Below are positions 18,013 through 26,060 of a stretch of DNA of 58,145 nucleotides, piece by piece (positions within the stretch are counted from its first letter, which is position 1; each line of letters begins with the position of its first letter). The notes below the pieces were generated by a model. The model was not told the DNA's origin. It did not search any database and worked only from the letters and a program-made list of their open reading frames with translations. A program made the translations under genes and the position numbers. The stretch comes from Bacteroidales bacterium. Lineage in GTDB: Bacteria; Bacteroidota; Bacteroidia; Bacteroidales; F082. The stretch covers positions 1-58,145 of the forward strand of contig JAQVGO010000005.1 in assembly GCA_028696715.1 (NCBI GenBank), given 5' to 3'.

Positions 18013-18989
18013 AAGCTGCAAAACAAATAATGGCAGTGGTTCTGATTGTTGTGTTCGGATTAAAAACCAACGGACAAGCTGTGGAGGCCATTAGTAAGAT
18101 TAGCGCAGATTCGCTCAGTCCGGGAGAACGTTTGATGCTGGAAATCAACATGAAAGCACCTGAAGGTTTTGAAGTTGCCTGGCCCGACTTTCAGGACACC
18201 CTTGCTGCTGGTATAGAAATTCTTGATAAAAGTGAGATTGAACAAATTCCGCTCGACAATGACGGTAATGTGTGGATGCGTCAGGAGCTGACGCTCACCA
18301 TTTTCGATACTGGTTTTCAGCAGATTCCACCTGTTAAGTTGAGCTTTAAACCCCGCGGCGACTCCGCTAGTTTTGAAGCCAGCACACCACCACTTCAGGT
18401 TTATGTGAGGCCGGTACAAATCGACACAACAACTACTTTCAAGCCCATCATTGGCCCACGAAAAGAACCCGTTACCCTGGCCGAAGTAATCCCCTGGATT
18501 ATAGGCGGTCTTGGTCTGGCTGTCATTGTCGCTCTTATCATTTGGTTCTTCGTTTACCGCCAACGCAAAGAAAAAGCATTACCAATCTTCCATAAACCGG
18601 CTATTCCTCCCTATGTCAAAGCTTTGGACGAACTAGATACATTGCGACACAAAAAACTTTGGCAAAATGGCAAAGTGAAAGCTTATTATTCAGAGCTAAC
18701 CGATATCGTTCGCGTTTATATTGAAGATCAGTTTAATGTGCCGGCTGTTGAAATGACAACACCCGAAATCCTAAAGGGAATCAAACCATTACAGATCAAT
18801 GGTGATGCGAGCAGTAAACTAGAACACACACTGCAACTTGCTGATCTGGTGAAATTTGCCAAGATGCAACCCTCAGCCCTGGAGCACGACCTCTGTTTGG
18901 AAGGAATTGTCACTTTTGTGAAAGAAAGTCATGCCAATATTTCGGATAATGATACAATTGATATTGCAGAAAAGGAGGTGCAGCAATGA
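18009..18989 (+). CDS. BatD-like membrane-anchored protein of the Bat operon
   Basis: The 326 residues begin with a signal peptide (cleavage near LKTNGQA). A beta-rich periplasmic domain of about 130 residues follows, then one transmembrane helix (about 158-182) and a cytoplasmic helical region. The cytoplasmic region contains LWQNGKVKAYYSELTDIVRVYIEDQF, which resembles the cytoplasmic tail of BatD (NEFYAEISQALWGYVRDKFDIEPSK). The tail similarity suggests that this gene and batD are related partners of the VWA proteins. ATGA overlaps couple it to both neighbours. Confidence 0.8.
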   Translation: MKAAKQIMAVVLIVVFGLKTNGQAVEAISKISADSLSPGERLMLEINMKAPEGFEVAWPDFQDTLAAGIEILDKSEIEQIPLDNDGNVWMRQELTLTIFDTGFQQIPPVKLSFKPRGDSASFEASTPPLQVYVRPVQIDTTTTFKPIIGPRKEPVTLAEVIPWIIGGLGLAVIVALIIWFFVYRQRKEKALPIFHKPAIPPYVKALDELDTLRHKKLWQNGKVKAYYSELTDIVRVYIEDQFNVPAVEMTTPEILKGIKPLQINGDASSKLEHTLQLADLVKFAKMQPSALEHDLCLEGIVTFVKESHANISDNDTIDIAEKEVQQ

Positions 18990-19984
18990 TCGAAAATATC
19001 ACATTTGCCCATCCTGATTTGCTCTGGCTTTTGCTAATCATTCCGTTGGCCATTGTCTGGTATGTATTCAGAGCCAACAAGCAGCAGGCCTTTTTGCAAT
19101 ATTCTGACCTCAGCATAATGGCCTCTCTGGAAAAAAACTGGAAAGTAATTTTTAGACATGGTCTTTTTGCTTTTCGCTGGTTAGCCATTGGTTTATTGAT
19201 AGTTGCACTTGCCAGACCTCAAACCAGCTCTTCGTCACAAAATATGACAATCGAAGGAATTGATATCGTAATGGCACTGGATGTTTCGGGAAGTATGCTG
19301 GCACGCGACCTAAAGCCTGACCGTTTGGAAGCCTCCAAAGCAGTTGCCTCCACCTTTATCGAAGACCGTCCGAACGACCGAATCGGATTGGTAATATTTA
19401 GCGGCGAAACATTCACACAAGTGCCGCTTACAACAGATCATGCCATTTTGCTGAATATGTTTAAAGACATCAAAAGTGGTATGATTGAAGACGGAACAGC
19501 TATTGGTGACGGGTTGGCAACAGCTGTAAGCCGGATAAAAGACAGCCGTGCCATTTCAAAAGTTGTTATTTTACTTACGGATGGCGTAAACAACGCCGGA
19601 TCGGTTGATCCAATGACTGCTGCCGAAATTGCAAAGGTATTTGGTATTCGGGTTTATACCATTGGTGTTGGTTCACTGGGAACAGCACCTTATCCCGTGC
19701 AAACACCCTTTGGAATCCAACTAAGGGATATGAAAGTTGAGATTGATGAAGCACTATTACAAAATATTGCCAGCCAAACAGATGGACGCTATTTCAGGGC
19801 AACGTCAAATAAAAAACTTGAAGAAATTTACCAGGAAATTGATCAGCTTGAAAGATCTAAAATAGAAGTGACCGAATTTAAAAGAAAACACGAAAAATTT
19901 CTGTCGCTGGCATTATTGGCTTTTTCTTTGTTAATTGCGGAATTTATTTTGAGACAAACCATTTTCAAATCAGTAATAGGATAA
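18986..19984 (+). CDS. batA: BatA, membrane-anchored VWA protein
   Basis: The 332-residue protein has N-terminal transmembrane helices (about 10-28 and 58-77), a VWA domain facing the periplasm and a C-terminal helix. The MIDAS motif is ALDVSGSMLARD (Asp99, Ser101, Ser103), with the later MIDAS Thr and Asp in EDGTAIGDGL and LLTDGVNNAG. Bat proteins were named for aerotolerance in Bacteroides. The molecular target remains unclear. It is followed 6 bases later by batB. Confidence 0.94.
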   Translation: MIENITFAHPDLLWLLLIIPLAIVWYVFRANKQQAFLQYSDLSIMASLEKNWKVIFRHGLFAFRWLAIGLLIVALARPQTSSSSQNMTIEGIDIVMALDVSGSMLARDLKPDRLEASKAVASTFIEDRPNDRIGLVIFSGETFTQVPLTTDHAILLNMFKDIKSGMIEDGTAIGDGLATAVSRIKDSRAISKVVILLTDGVNNAGSVDPMTAAEIAKVFGIRVYTIGVGSLGTAPYPVQTPFGIQLRDMKVEIDEALLQNIASQTDGRYFRATSNKKLEEIYQEIDQLERSKIEVTEFKRKHEKFLSLALLAFSLLIAEFILRQTIFKSVIG

Positions 19985-19990
19985 AGGAAT

Positions 19991-21049
19991 ATGGAACCAA
20001 ACGTTATCAGATTCGAAAATCCGGACTACCTTTATTTACTGGCAGTAATTCCTTTGTTTTTCTTGCTGTTTTGGTGGGTGAGCTGGCACAACAAAAAACT
20101 CCTGAAACAGTTTGCACAACCTGCACTGCTCAAAACACTTATGCCTTTAAACTCTCCGGGAAGAAAACGGCTTAAGTTTTTCTTTTTTTCAATGGCTCTT
20201 GCCAGCCTGATTATTGCGTTGGCCAATCCGCAAACCGGTGCCCGCCTGGAAGAAGTGAAACGGGAAGGCATCGACCTTTTTATTGCCGTGGATATCTCCA
20301 ACTCGATGTTGGCAGAAGACATTGCCCCAAATCGGCTCGAAAATGCCAAACAAGCCATTAACCGACTGATTAATAAACTTCAGGGCGACAGAATCGGGAT
20401 AATTCTTTTTGCCGGTAAGGCTTTCATACAACTTCCACTCACAACAGATTATGCCGCTGCGAAGATGTTTGTTTCAACCGTCGAAACCGATCTGATTGAT
20501 GCCCAGGGCACAGCCATCGGTGAAGCGATCAGCACAGCCACTGCTGCCTTTGACGAAAACGACCACAACAAAGCCATCATCATTATCTCTGATGGAGAAG
20601 ATCACGAAGAAAATCCGATGGATGCTGCCAGGCAAGCGGTTGATTTAGGAATAAACATCTACACCATAGGAATGGGATTGGCCGAAGGTGCTCCTATTCC
20701 GGTTTATAACCAATACGGCAAACGGACAGGATTCAGAAAAAACAAAGAAAACAGCACGATCATCACACGATTGAATGAGCCCATGCTACAACAAATCGCA
20801 ACGACCGGAAATGGCCGTTATGTAAGAGCCAATAACAGCCGGTCAGGTTTGGATGCCATCTTTAACGAAATCAATCAGCTTGAAAAATCTGAGATTGAAG
20901 CAAAAGTTTTTACAGATTATGAAGATCAGTTTCAATGGTTCATAGGTCTGGCATTGATTTTGTTGATATTGGAAGCCGGAATTTCGACGGCCAGAAAACA
21001 ATGGGAAAAATGGTTTAACATTTTTGACAGAAAGGAAAATCATGCATAA
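19991..21049 (+). CDS. batB: BatB, membrane-anchored VWA protein
   Basis: BatB has the same architecture as BatA: two N-terminal transmembrane helices, a VWA domain with MIDAS AVDISNSMLAED (Asp101, Ser103, Ser105), DAQGTAIGEAI and IIISDGEDHEENP, and a C-terminal transmembrane helix (about 317-333). BatA and BatB are clearly paralogous over their full length. The batB stop overlaps the batC start by 8 bases, so the two are co-translated. Confidence 0.94.
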   Translation: MEPNVIRFENPDYLYLLAVIPLFFLLFWWVSWHNKKLLKQFAQPALLKTLMPLNSPGRKRLKFFFFSMALASLIIALANPQTGARLEEVKREGIDLFIAVDISNSMLAEDIAPNRLENAKQAINRLINKLQGDRIGIILFAGKAFIQLPLTTDYAAAKMFVSTVETDLIDAQGTAIGEAISTATAAFDENDHNKAIIIISDGEDHEENPMDAARQAVDLGINIYTIGMGLAEGAPIPVYNQYGKRTGFRKNKENSTIITRLNEPMLQQIATTGNGRYVRANNSRSGLDAIFNEINQLEKSEIEAKVFTDYEDQFQWFIGLALILLILEAGISTARKQWEKWFNIFDRKENHA

Positions 21050-21788
21050 ACTGTTCATCCTCTTAATATTAGTATTAGGCTCAACGCAACTATTCGCCCA
21101 GAGTGATAAGAAGTTGATTCGCAAAGGCAATAAGGATTTTGAAAATTCAGAATATCAACAAGCCGAAAAAAACTACAGCAAGGCACTGGAGACAAATCCA
21201 AGCAGTAACAATGCCGCTTTCAATCTGGGTGCCTCACGCTATGTTCAGGAAAACTTTGAAGAAGCGGCTAAGGACTTCAACAAGGCAGCTTCGATGAGCT
21301 TAAAAGCCGAAAAAGAGGCTGAAGCACTTTATAATTTGGGCAATAGCATGATGAGTCTTGAAAAATATCAGGAAAGCATTGAAGCTTATAAACAAGTTTT
21401 AAGGCTGCAACCCGAAAATGAAAACGCACGCTACAACCTTGCATATGCCCAATGGAAACTGAAGGAACAGCAAGACCAACAGCAGGATCAAAATCAGGAT
21501 CAGCAGCAAGATCAGAATCAAGATCAACAGGATCAGCAAGAACAAAATCAGGACCAACAAGAGCAGAATCAGGATCAACAGCAGGAACAGCAACAAAATC
21601 AGCAACAGGCAGATACAGACCAACAACAACAGCAGCAAGGGCAGCAACCACAGCCACAGCAACTTACAAAAGAAGATGCTGAACGCATGTTGCAAGCCTT
21701 GCAAAACAATGAAAAGAAGACAATGGATAAGGTAAACGAACAAAAGGTGAAATCGGCTGCACGCATCAGCAAAGAAAAGGATTGGTGA
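21042..21788 (+). CDS. batC: BatC, TPR protein with a Gln/Asp-rich low-complexity segment
   Basis: The 248-residue exported protein has a signal peptide (cleavage after LGSTQLFAQ). Three TPR-type helix pairs follow (about 25-135, e.g. GNKDFENSEYQQAEKNYSKALE and YNLGNSMMSLEKYQESIEAYKQVLRLQPENE). A 65-residue Gln/Asp/Asn/Glu-rich stretch and a conserved tail (LTKEDAERMLQALQNNEKKTMDKV) complete it. I take the ATG at 21042, within the end of batB, since it begins the signal peptide directly. TPRs suggest a protein-protein scaffold in the periplasm for the VWA proteins. Confidence 0.92.
   Translation: MHKLFILLILVLGSTQLFAQSDKKLIRKGNKDFENSEYQQAEKNYSKALETNPSSNNAAFNLGASRYVQENFEEAAKDFNKAASMSLKAEKEAEALYNLGNSMMSLEKYQESIEAYKQVLRLQPENENARYNLAYAQWKLKEQQDQQQDQNQDQQQDQNQDQQDQQEQNQDQQEQNQDQQQEQQQNQQQADTDQQQQQQGQQPQPQQLTKEDAERMLQALQNNEKKTMDKVNEQKVKSAARISKEKDW
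21468..21662 (+). repeat. In-frame CAG/GAT-rich low-complexity tract in batC
   Basis: Codons for residues 143-207 are nearly all CAG/CAA with interspersed GAT/GAC, AAT and GAA, giving runs such as QDQQQDQNQDQ. Near-identical short units repeat in tandem, so the length is likely to vary between strains. Both other frames are open here only because of this bias. Confidence 0.85.
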
Positions 21789-21837
21789 TGCCAGCCGGAA
21801 AGGTGATATATTTGTAAAAAAGATTAAACTTGCATGA

Positions 21838-23673
21838 ATGCTTGAAATGAAAAACATCAGAAGTTTACTTTTCTTTTTGCTGATTCCTCTGATAGGATTC
21901 AGCCAGGAAGTAATGCTTAAAGTGAGCACAAAAAGTCAGGTTGGTCTTGGCGAGCAGTTTCAGCTTGTTTTTGAACTTAATGCAGAAGGGGAACGATTCA
22001 AAGGCCCTGATTTCGAAAACTGGCGTGTGCTTTCCGGCCCCATGAGCTCAACAAGCTCAAGCATTCAGATAATCAATGGTCAGATGACCAGAAATTTCAC
22101 ACAATCCTATACCTATATAATCTCTGCCACGAAAGAAGGAACATTCGAAATTGGTTCAGCTGAAATTACTGTGGATGGAAAAACTATTAAAAGTTCGCCA
22201 GTATCCGTTAAAGTGGTAAAAGGTAGTTCGTCAGCTTCATCAGGAACAGCCAATCAGGGTCAAAGCCAGGGGATTACAGATAGAGATTTATTTTTAAGAG
22301 CCATCATCGACAAGAAAGAAGCCGTTACCGGTGAGCAGGTGATTGTGACATACAGAATTTATACACGCGTTCCGGTATCTTCCGTTTCAGTGACAAAACT
22401 CTCTGCCTTTCCGGGCTTCTGGACCAAAGATTTGTTAAGCGACAAAGAAGCCCTGCAGCAATCAACAGAGATTATCAATGGCGTAGAATACACTGTTGCC
22501 GACATCAGAAAAATGGCTTTGTTTCCGCAAAAAACCGGAAAATTAACGATCGAACCCATGGAGCTCGAGTGTGTTGCCCAAGTAAGGACACAAACAAGCC
22601 GGCAACGATCAAGAGATCCGTTTGAAAGCTTTTTTAACGATCCTTTCTTTAACAGAGGAGTTGCCAATGTCCAAAAAAACCTTGTTTCTGAACCCCTTTC
22701 CATTGAGATCAAATCGCTCCCAAGCCAGGGCAAACCCATGAATTTCAGTGGTGCTGTCGGGCAGTTTGGAATCAGTTCAGGAATAGACAAAACTGAACTG
22801 AAAGCCAACGATGCCATCACATTGACCTACACCCTGAGCGGACAAGGAAACATAGAACTTGCCGAATTGCCTCAGCTAAATTTTCCACCCGATTTTGAGG
22901 TTTATGATCCAAAAATCACAAACAACATCAAAACGTCAGCAAATGGCATCAGCGGCACAAAAAAGTTTGAATACCTTCTGATTCCCAGAACAGCAGGTGA
23001 ATTTATTCTTAACGAAGTGCAGTTCAGCTATTTTGATCCTAAAAAACAATCTTATATCAACCTAAAAACACCTGCTTATACTATTAATGTTGAAAAAAGC
23101 GGCGATAAAACCACACAGGGTGTTTTTGTACCAAGCCAGTCAGATGTCAAATATATCGGTAGTGATATCCGACACATAAAAACCAACACACTCGCCCTCA
23201 GGCCAATTGGCAGGTTCTTTTTTGCTTCCTTTACTTATCTGGCTGTGCTTGTCATCATGATACTGATTTTTGCAGGAAGCCTGATTTTAACACTTAAGCA
23301 CAAAAAACTTAATAAAAATCTGAAACGTGTCAGAAACAAACAAGCCACAAAAATCGCCAGAAAACGACTCAAAACAGCTAATATTCATTTAAAGAATAAA
23401 AATCAGAATGAGTTTTATGCCGAGATCAGCCAGGCATTGTGGGGATATGTCAGGGATAAGTTTGATATAGAGCCTTCAAAACTGGCATTGGACTATATTG
23501 CAGAAGTTCTGAACGAAAAAAACGCCCCTGAGACAATCATCAATGAATTGGTTGACACCTTAAACAAGTGCGAATTTGCTCGTTTTGCCCCAGGTGAATC
23601 CGGCAAAAAAATGGAAGAGCTTTATAGCAATGGAATTGAGATCATTACAAAAATTGAAAAAACAGTACGCTAA
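21838..23673 (+). CDS. batD: BatD, membrane-anchored beta-domain protein
   Basis: The 611-residue protein has a signal peptide (cleavage after LIGFSQ), several immunoglobulin-like beta domains and a transmembrane helix at about 462-485. A basic cytoplasmic segment and a helical tail (NEFYAEISQALWGYVRDKFDIEPSKLALDYIAE) follow. This is the BatD architecture. An ATG three codons downstream (21847) is an alternative start that begins the signal peptide more tightly. TATATTTG at 21807-21814, in the 49-base gap after batC, could be a secondary promoter. Confidence 0.92.
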   Translation: MLEMKNIRSLLFFLLIPLIGFSQEVMLKVSTKSQVGLGEQFQLVFELNAEGERFKGPDFENWRVLSGPMSSTSSSIQIINGQMTRNFTQSYTYIISATKEGTFEIGSAEITVDGKTIKSSPVSVKVVKGSSSASSGTANQGQSQGITDRDLFLRAIIDKKEAVTGEQVIVTYRIYTRVPVSSVSVTKLSAFPGFWTKDLLSDKEALQQSTEIINGVEYTVADIRKMALFPQKTGKLTIEPMELECVAQVRTQTSRQRSRDPFESFFNDPFFNRGVANVQKNLVSEPLSIEIKSLPSQGKPMNFSGAVGQFGISSGIDKTELKANDAITLTYTLSGQGNIELAELPQLNFPPDFEVYDPKITNNIKTSANGISGTKKFEYLLIPRTAGEFILNEVQFSYFDPKKQSYINLKTPAYTINVEKSGDKTTQGVFVPSQSDVKYIGSDIRHIKTNTLALRPIGRFFFASFTYLAVLVIMILIFAGSLILTLKHKKLNKNLKRVRNKQATKIARKRLKTANIHLKNKNQNEFYAEISQALWGYVRDKFDIEPSKLALDYIAEVLNEKNAPETIINELVDTLNKCEFARFAPGESGKKMEELYSNGIEIITKIEKTVR

Positions 23674-24539
23674 TGGTTTGTATCAAACATATGCTATTCA
23701 GGATGAGGATATTGCCATCATATTCTGCTGATTTTAAAGCATCACGGCCAAAACAAGAATCATTTCCAGTGGCTGTTTCTATTCTGAGATTTGCTATGGT
23801 GATGCTGTTATTTTCTTTTACATCAGTATATTCACAAGAAAATGATTATCAACTGCTGTACAAAATCGGCAATCAACAATATAATGAAGCAAATTTTGAT
23901 TCAGCCTTGGTCGTTTACAACAAGATTTACGAATCTGGTCATACTTCGGCCGAACTCCTTTATAATATAGGTAATGCCCACTTCAAATTAAGGCAAATTC
24001 CAGCTGCTATTTTGTTTTACGAAAAAGCACTGAAGCTTTCGCCAAATGATGCAGACGTCATGCACAATCTGTCCATTGCCAACAGTAGAATTGTTGATAA
24101 AATAGAACCCGTACCCCAATTATTTTTCAAAAATTGGTGGGACACTTTTTATAAAATGTTTTCGGCTGATTGGTGGGCGATCATTTCGTTGATTTCGCTC
24201 GGAGCTTTGTTATTACTGACTTTTGTGTTTATCGTATCTGAGAGCCGTTCGTCACGCAAAATATCATTCTTTCTGGGATTGATATTTCTGCTGATAACTA
24301 CCGGAACTATTGGAATGGCTTCACAAAAGTACTATTACACGAAAACGGTTAACGAAGCCATCATATTTACACCTACGATTACAGTAAAAAGCTCCCCATC
24401 TGCTTCGAGCGTTGATCTGTTTGTTCTTCACGAAGGAACCAAGGTGAGTTTATTGGATGAAGTGGATGGATGGAAAGAAATAAAAATTGCGAACGGAAGT
24501 GTAGGTTGGATGCCTTCAGAAAGCCTGAGAGGCATATAA
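23673..24539 (+). CDS. batE: BatE, TPR and SH3-like membrane protein
   Basis: The 288 residues comprise a long N-terminal region with a hydrophobic signal (about 36-53, ending VYSQ), two TPR units (LLYKIGNQQYNEANFDSALVVYNKIY and AELLYNIGNAHFKLRQIPAAILFYEKALKLSPND), two transmembrane helices (about 165-186 and 198-216) and a C-terminal bacterial SH3-type domain ending EIKIANGSVGWMPSESL. The start overlaps the batD stop as TAATG. The N-terminal 35 residues are unusual, so a later start is possible, but no better ATG with coupling is visible. Confidence 0.88.
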   Translation: MVCIKHMLFRMRILPSYSADFKASRPKQESFPVAVSILRFAMVMLLFSFTSVYSQENDYQLLYKIGNQQYNEANFDSALVVYNKIYESGHTSAELLYNIGNAHFKLRQIPAAILFYEKALKLSPNDADVMHNLSIANSRIVDKIEPVPQLFFKNWWDTFYKMFSADWWAIISLISLGALLLLTFVFIVSESRSSRKISFFLGLIFLLITTGTIGMASQKYYYTKTVNEAIIFTPTITVKSSPSASSVDLFVLHEGTKVSLLDEVDGWKEIKIANGSVGWMPSESLRGI

Positions 24540-24554
24540 CCAAGCATCTTTGCC

Positions 24555-25787
24555 ATGCAAACCAGGTTATTAAATTTGTTGACTATCATTGTCTTATCAA
24601 TTGTTGGTTTGTTTAATCAATCCTGCCTCAAATCAGAACGTCCCGGAATACCAGCTGAAGTGGTTCAATCAATTTCAGAAACCGGTTTTAATCGTGTTGA
24701 ACTTACAAAAACAATTGCTGAGTATATTGATCAAGATGACAGTTTATATTTACAATCAGCTTATTATCTGATAAAACATCTTCCACATCAATATGCTGTA
24801 GAATACAAAATCACTGATAATAACGACAGTAGCCTCCGTTTTGAACCCTCACAGTTTGAATCATTCGAAGCCCAGGAAAAATGGTGGTATGATCATAAAT
24901 ACAACAAAAACGGCATTCGCTACAAAGCCAAAAAATATACACTTGACAAGGATACAATCACCGCCGGGCTCTTAATAAATACAATCGATCTGGCCATATT
25001 GAGCAAATCCTTTTCTTGGACTACTTCCTATTCAACAAATGATTTTTTTGAATACGTTCTCCCCTACCGTTTTGGCAATGAAAGCTTACATAATTGGAGG
25101 AAGTCTGTTTTGGAAAATTTTGGTTGGATACTCGATTCCATGGAAAACCAAACCGATCCTTCAGAACTCATCAAGTTTATTGATGATTACATAGATATTA
25201 ATTTTTCTTTTGACAAACGATATCAGCGTATTCCGGAACCACAAAAACTGCACGAAATACTTCAAAGCAAAACAGGAAACTATCAGGATCTGGCTTATTT
25301 AAAAGCCATGCTACTCAGGTCGTTTGGGATTCCAGCCACAATTGATTACGTCCCTTATCTTGCCGATACTAGCGGCAGCTTCTATTTTGCTGTTGCCAAA
25401 AATATCAACGGAAAATTTGAAGCATTACTACCTCCTGGTACCGGGTATCTTTTCAAACAAAATAAAATACCCAAAGTTTACAGAAGAATTTATTCCAAAA
25501 ATCCAAATAGTCTATTTGCTATTAAAGAGCTGAGTTTAAGTACGCCACCATTTATCGGGCATTACCATTATGAGGATGTAACCAGCGATTACGTGCCCGT
25601 GTCGTCAGTGGAGTTCGATGTTAAGAACAACGACACCTTATATTATACAGCCGTGTATAACGACTCGATGTGGCGGGCAGTTGACTGGGCAATCACTAAA
25701 TCGCCGCAAATAATTTTCCAGAATCATGGCCAAAATATTAGCTATCAAATAATGTTAGTTGTTAATGATTCGTTAGTCTTTGAATAA
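24555..25787 (+). CDS. Lipoprotein with a degenerate transglutaminase-like domain
   Basis: The 410-residue protein has a signal peptide ending QSC, consistent with lipidation at Cys24. Residues about 215-300 resemble the transglutaminase-like fold: an initial helix, then GNYQDLAYLKAMLLRSFGIPATIDYVPY. The usual catalytic Cys in the G-x-C-x-D motif is replaced (GNYQD), and no His-Ala-Trp strand is evident (SFYFAV instead). It is therefore probably non-catalytic. The C-terminal part is beta-rich (SSVEFDVKNNDTLYYTAVYND...). It lies 15 bases after batE, but whether it belongs to the bat transcript is unknown. Confidence 0.7.
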   Translation: MQTRLLNLLTIIVLSIVGLFNQSCLKSERPGIPAEVVQSISETGFNRVELTKTIAEYIDQDDSLYLQSAYYLIKHLPHQYAVEYKITDNNDSSLRFEPSQFESFEAQEKWWYDHKYNKNGIRYKAKKYTLDKDTITAGLLINTIDLAILSKSFSWTTSYSTNDFFEYVLPYRFGNESLHNWRKSVLENFGWILDSMENQTDPSELIKFIDDYIDINFSFDKRYQRIPEPQKLHEILQSKTGNYQDLAYLKAMLLRSFGIPATIDYVPYLADTSGSFYFAVAKNINGKFEALLPPGTGYLFKQNKIPKVYRRIYSKNPNSLFAIKELSLSTPPFIGHYHYEDVTSDYVPVSSVEFDVKNNDTLYYTAVYNDSMWRAVDWAITKSPQIIFQNHGQNISYQIMLVVNDSLVFE

Positions 25788-25888
25788 ATACAGCCCGATT
25801 CATCTCTAGAAAAACCAATAGCAAGCAATGAATCAGGAGGTTGTAATCTCCTCAAACTTAAGGTCATTAACCGAAAACTGGAATACTG

Positions 25889-25918
25889 TTGCGTTAATAA
25901 ATTTTAAGTTTATCTTTG
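25889..25918 (+). promoter_or_regulatory. Promoter of the T9SS cargo gene at 26061
   Basis: TTG at 25889-25891 and TATCTTTG at 25911-25918 are separated by 19 bases, the canonical Bacteroidota arrangement. This leaves a leader of about 135 bases. The 11-mer TGTTGCGTTAA occurs at 25887 and again at 25917, straddling both promoter elements 30 bases apart. Confidence 0.72.
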
Positions 25919-26060
25919 TTGCGTTAAATTAAGCCAGCACAAACGTTAAGGATTGTTAAAGAAAAACCGATTTTAAGTGTTGCAGGTTTCAATATTTGCT
26001 GTAACTTGTGCCACTATTTGAAACAGTCAAAGAACTGAAATATAATCAAAATTACATGAT

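Noticed and set aside
21277-21929. Leu/Val-rich ORFs opposite batC as membrane proteins
   Set aside because: They are antisense shadows of the CAG/GAT repeat tract, which reads as Leu/Leu/Ile or Val/Ala in the other strand.
25829-25850. AGGAGGTTGTAATCTCCT near-palindrome as a terminator after the lipoprotein at 24555
   Set aside because: The loop would be too short and no T tract follows. It may be a weak hairpin but cannot be supported as a terminator.
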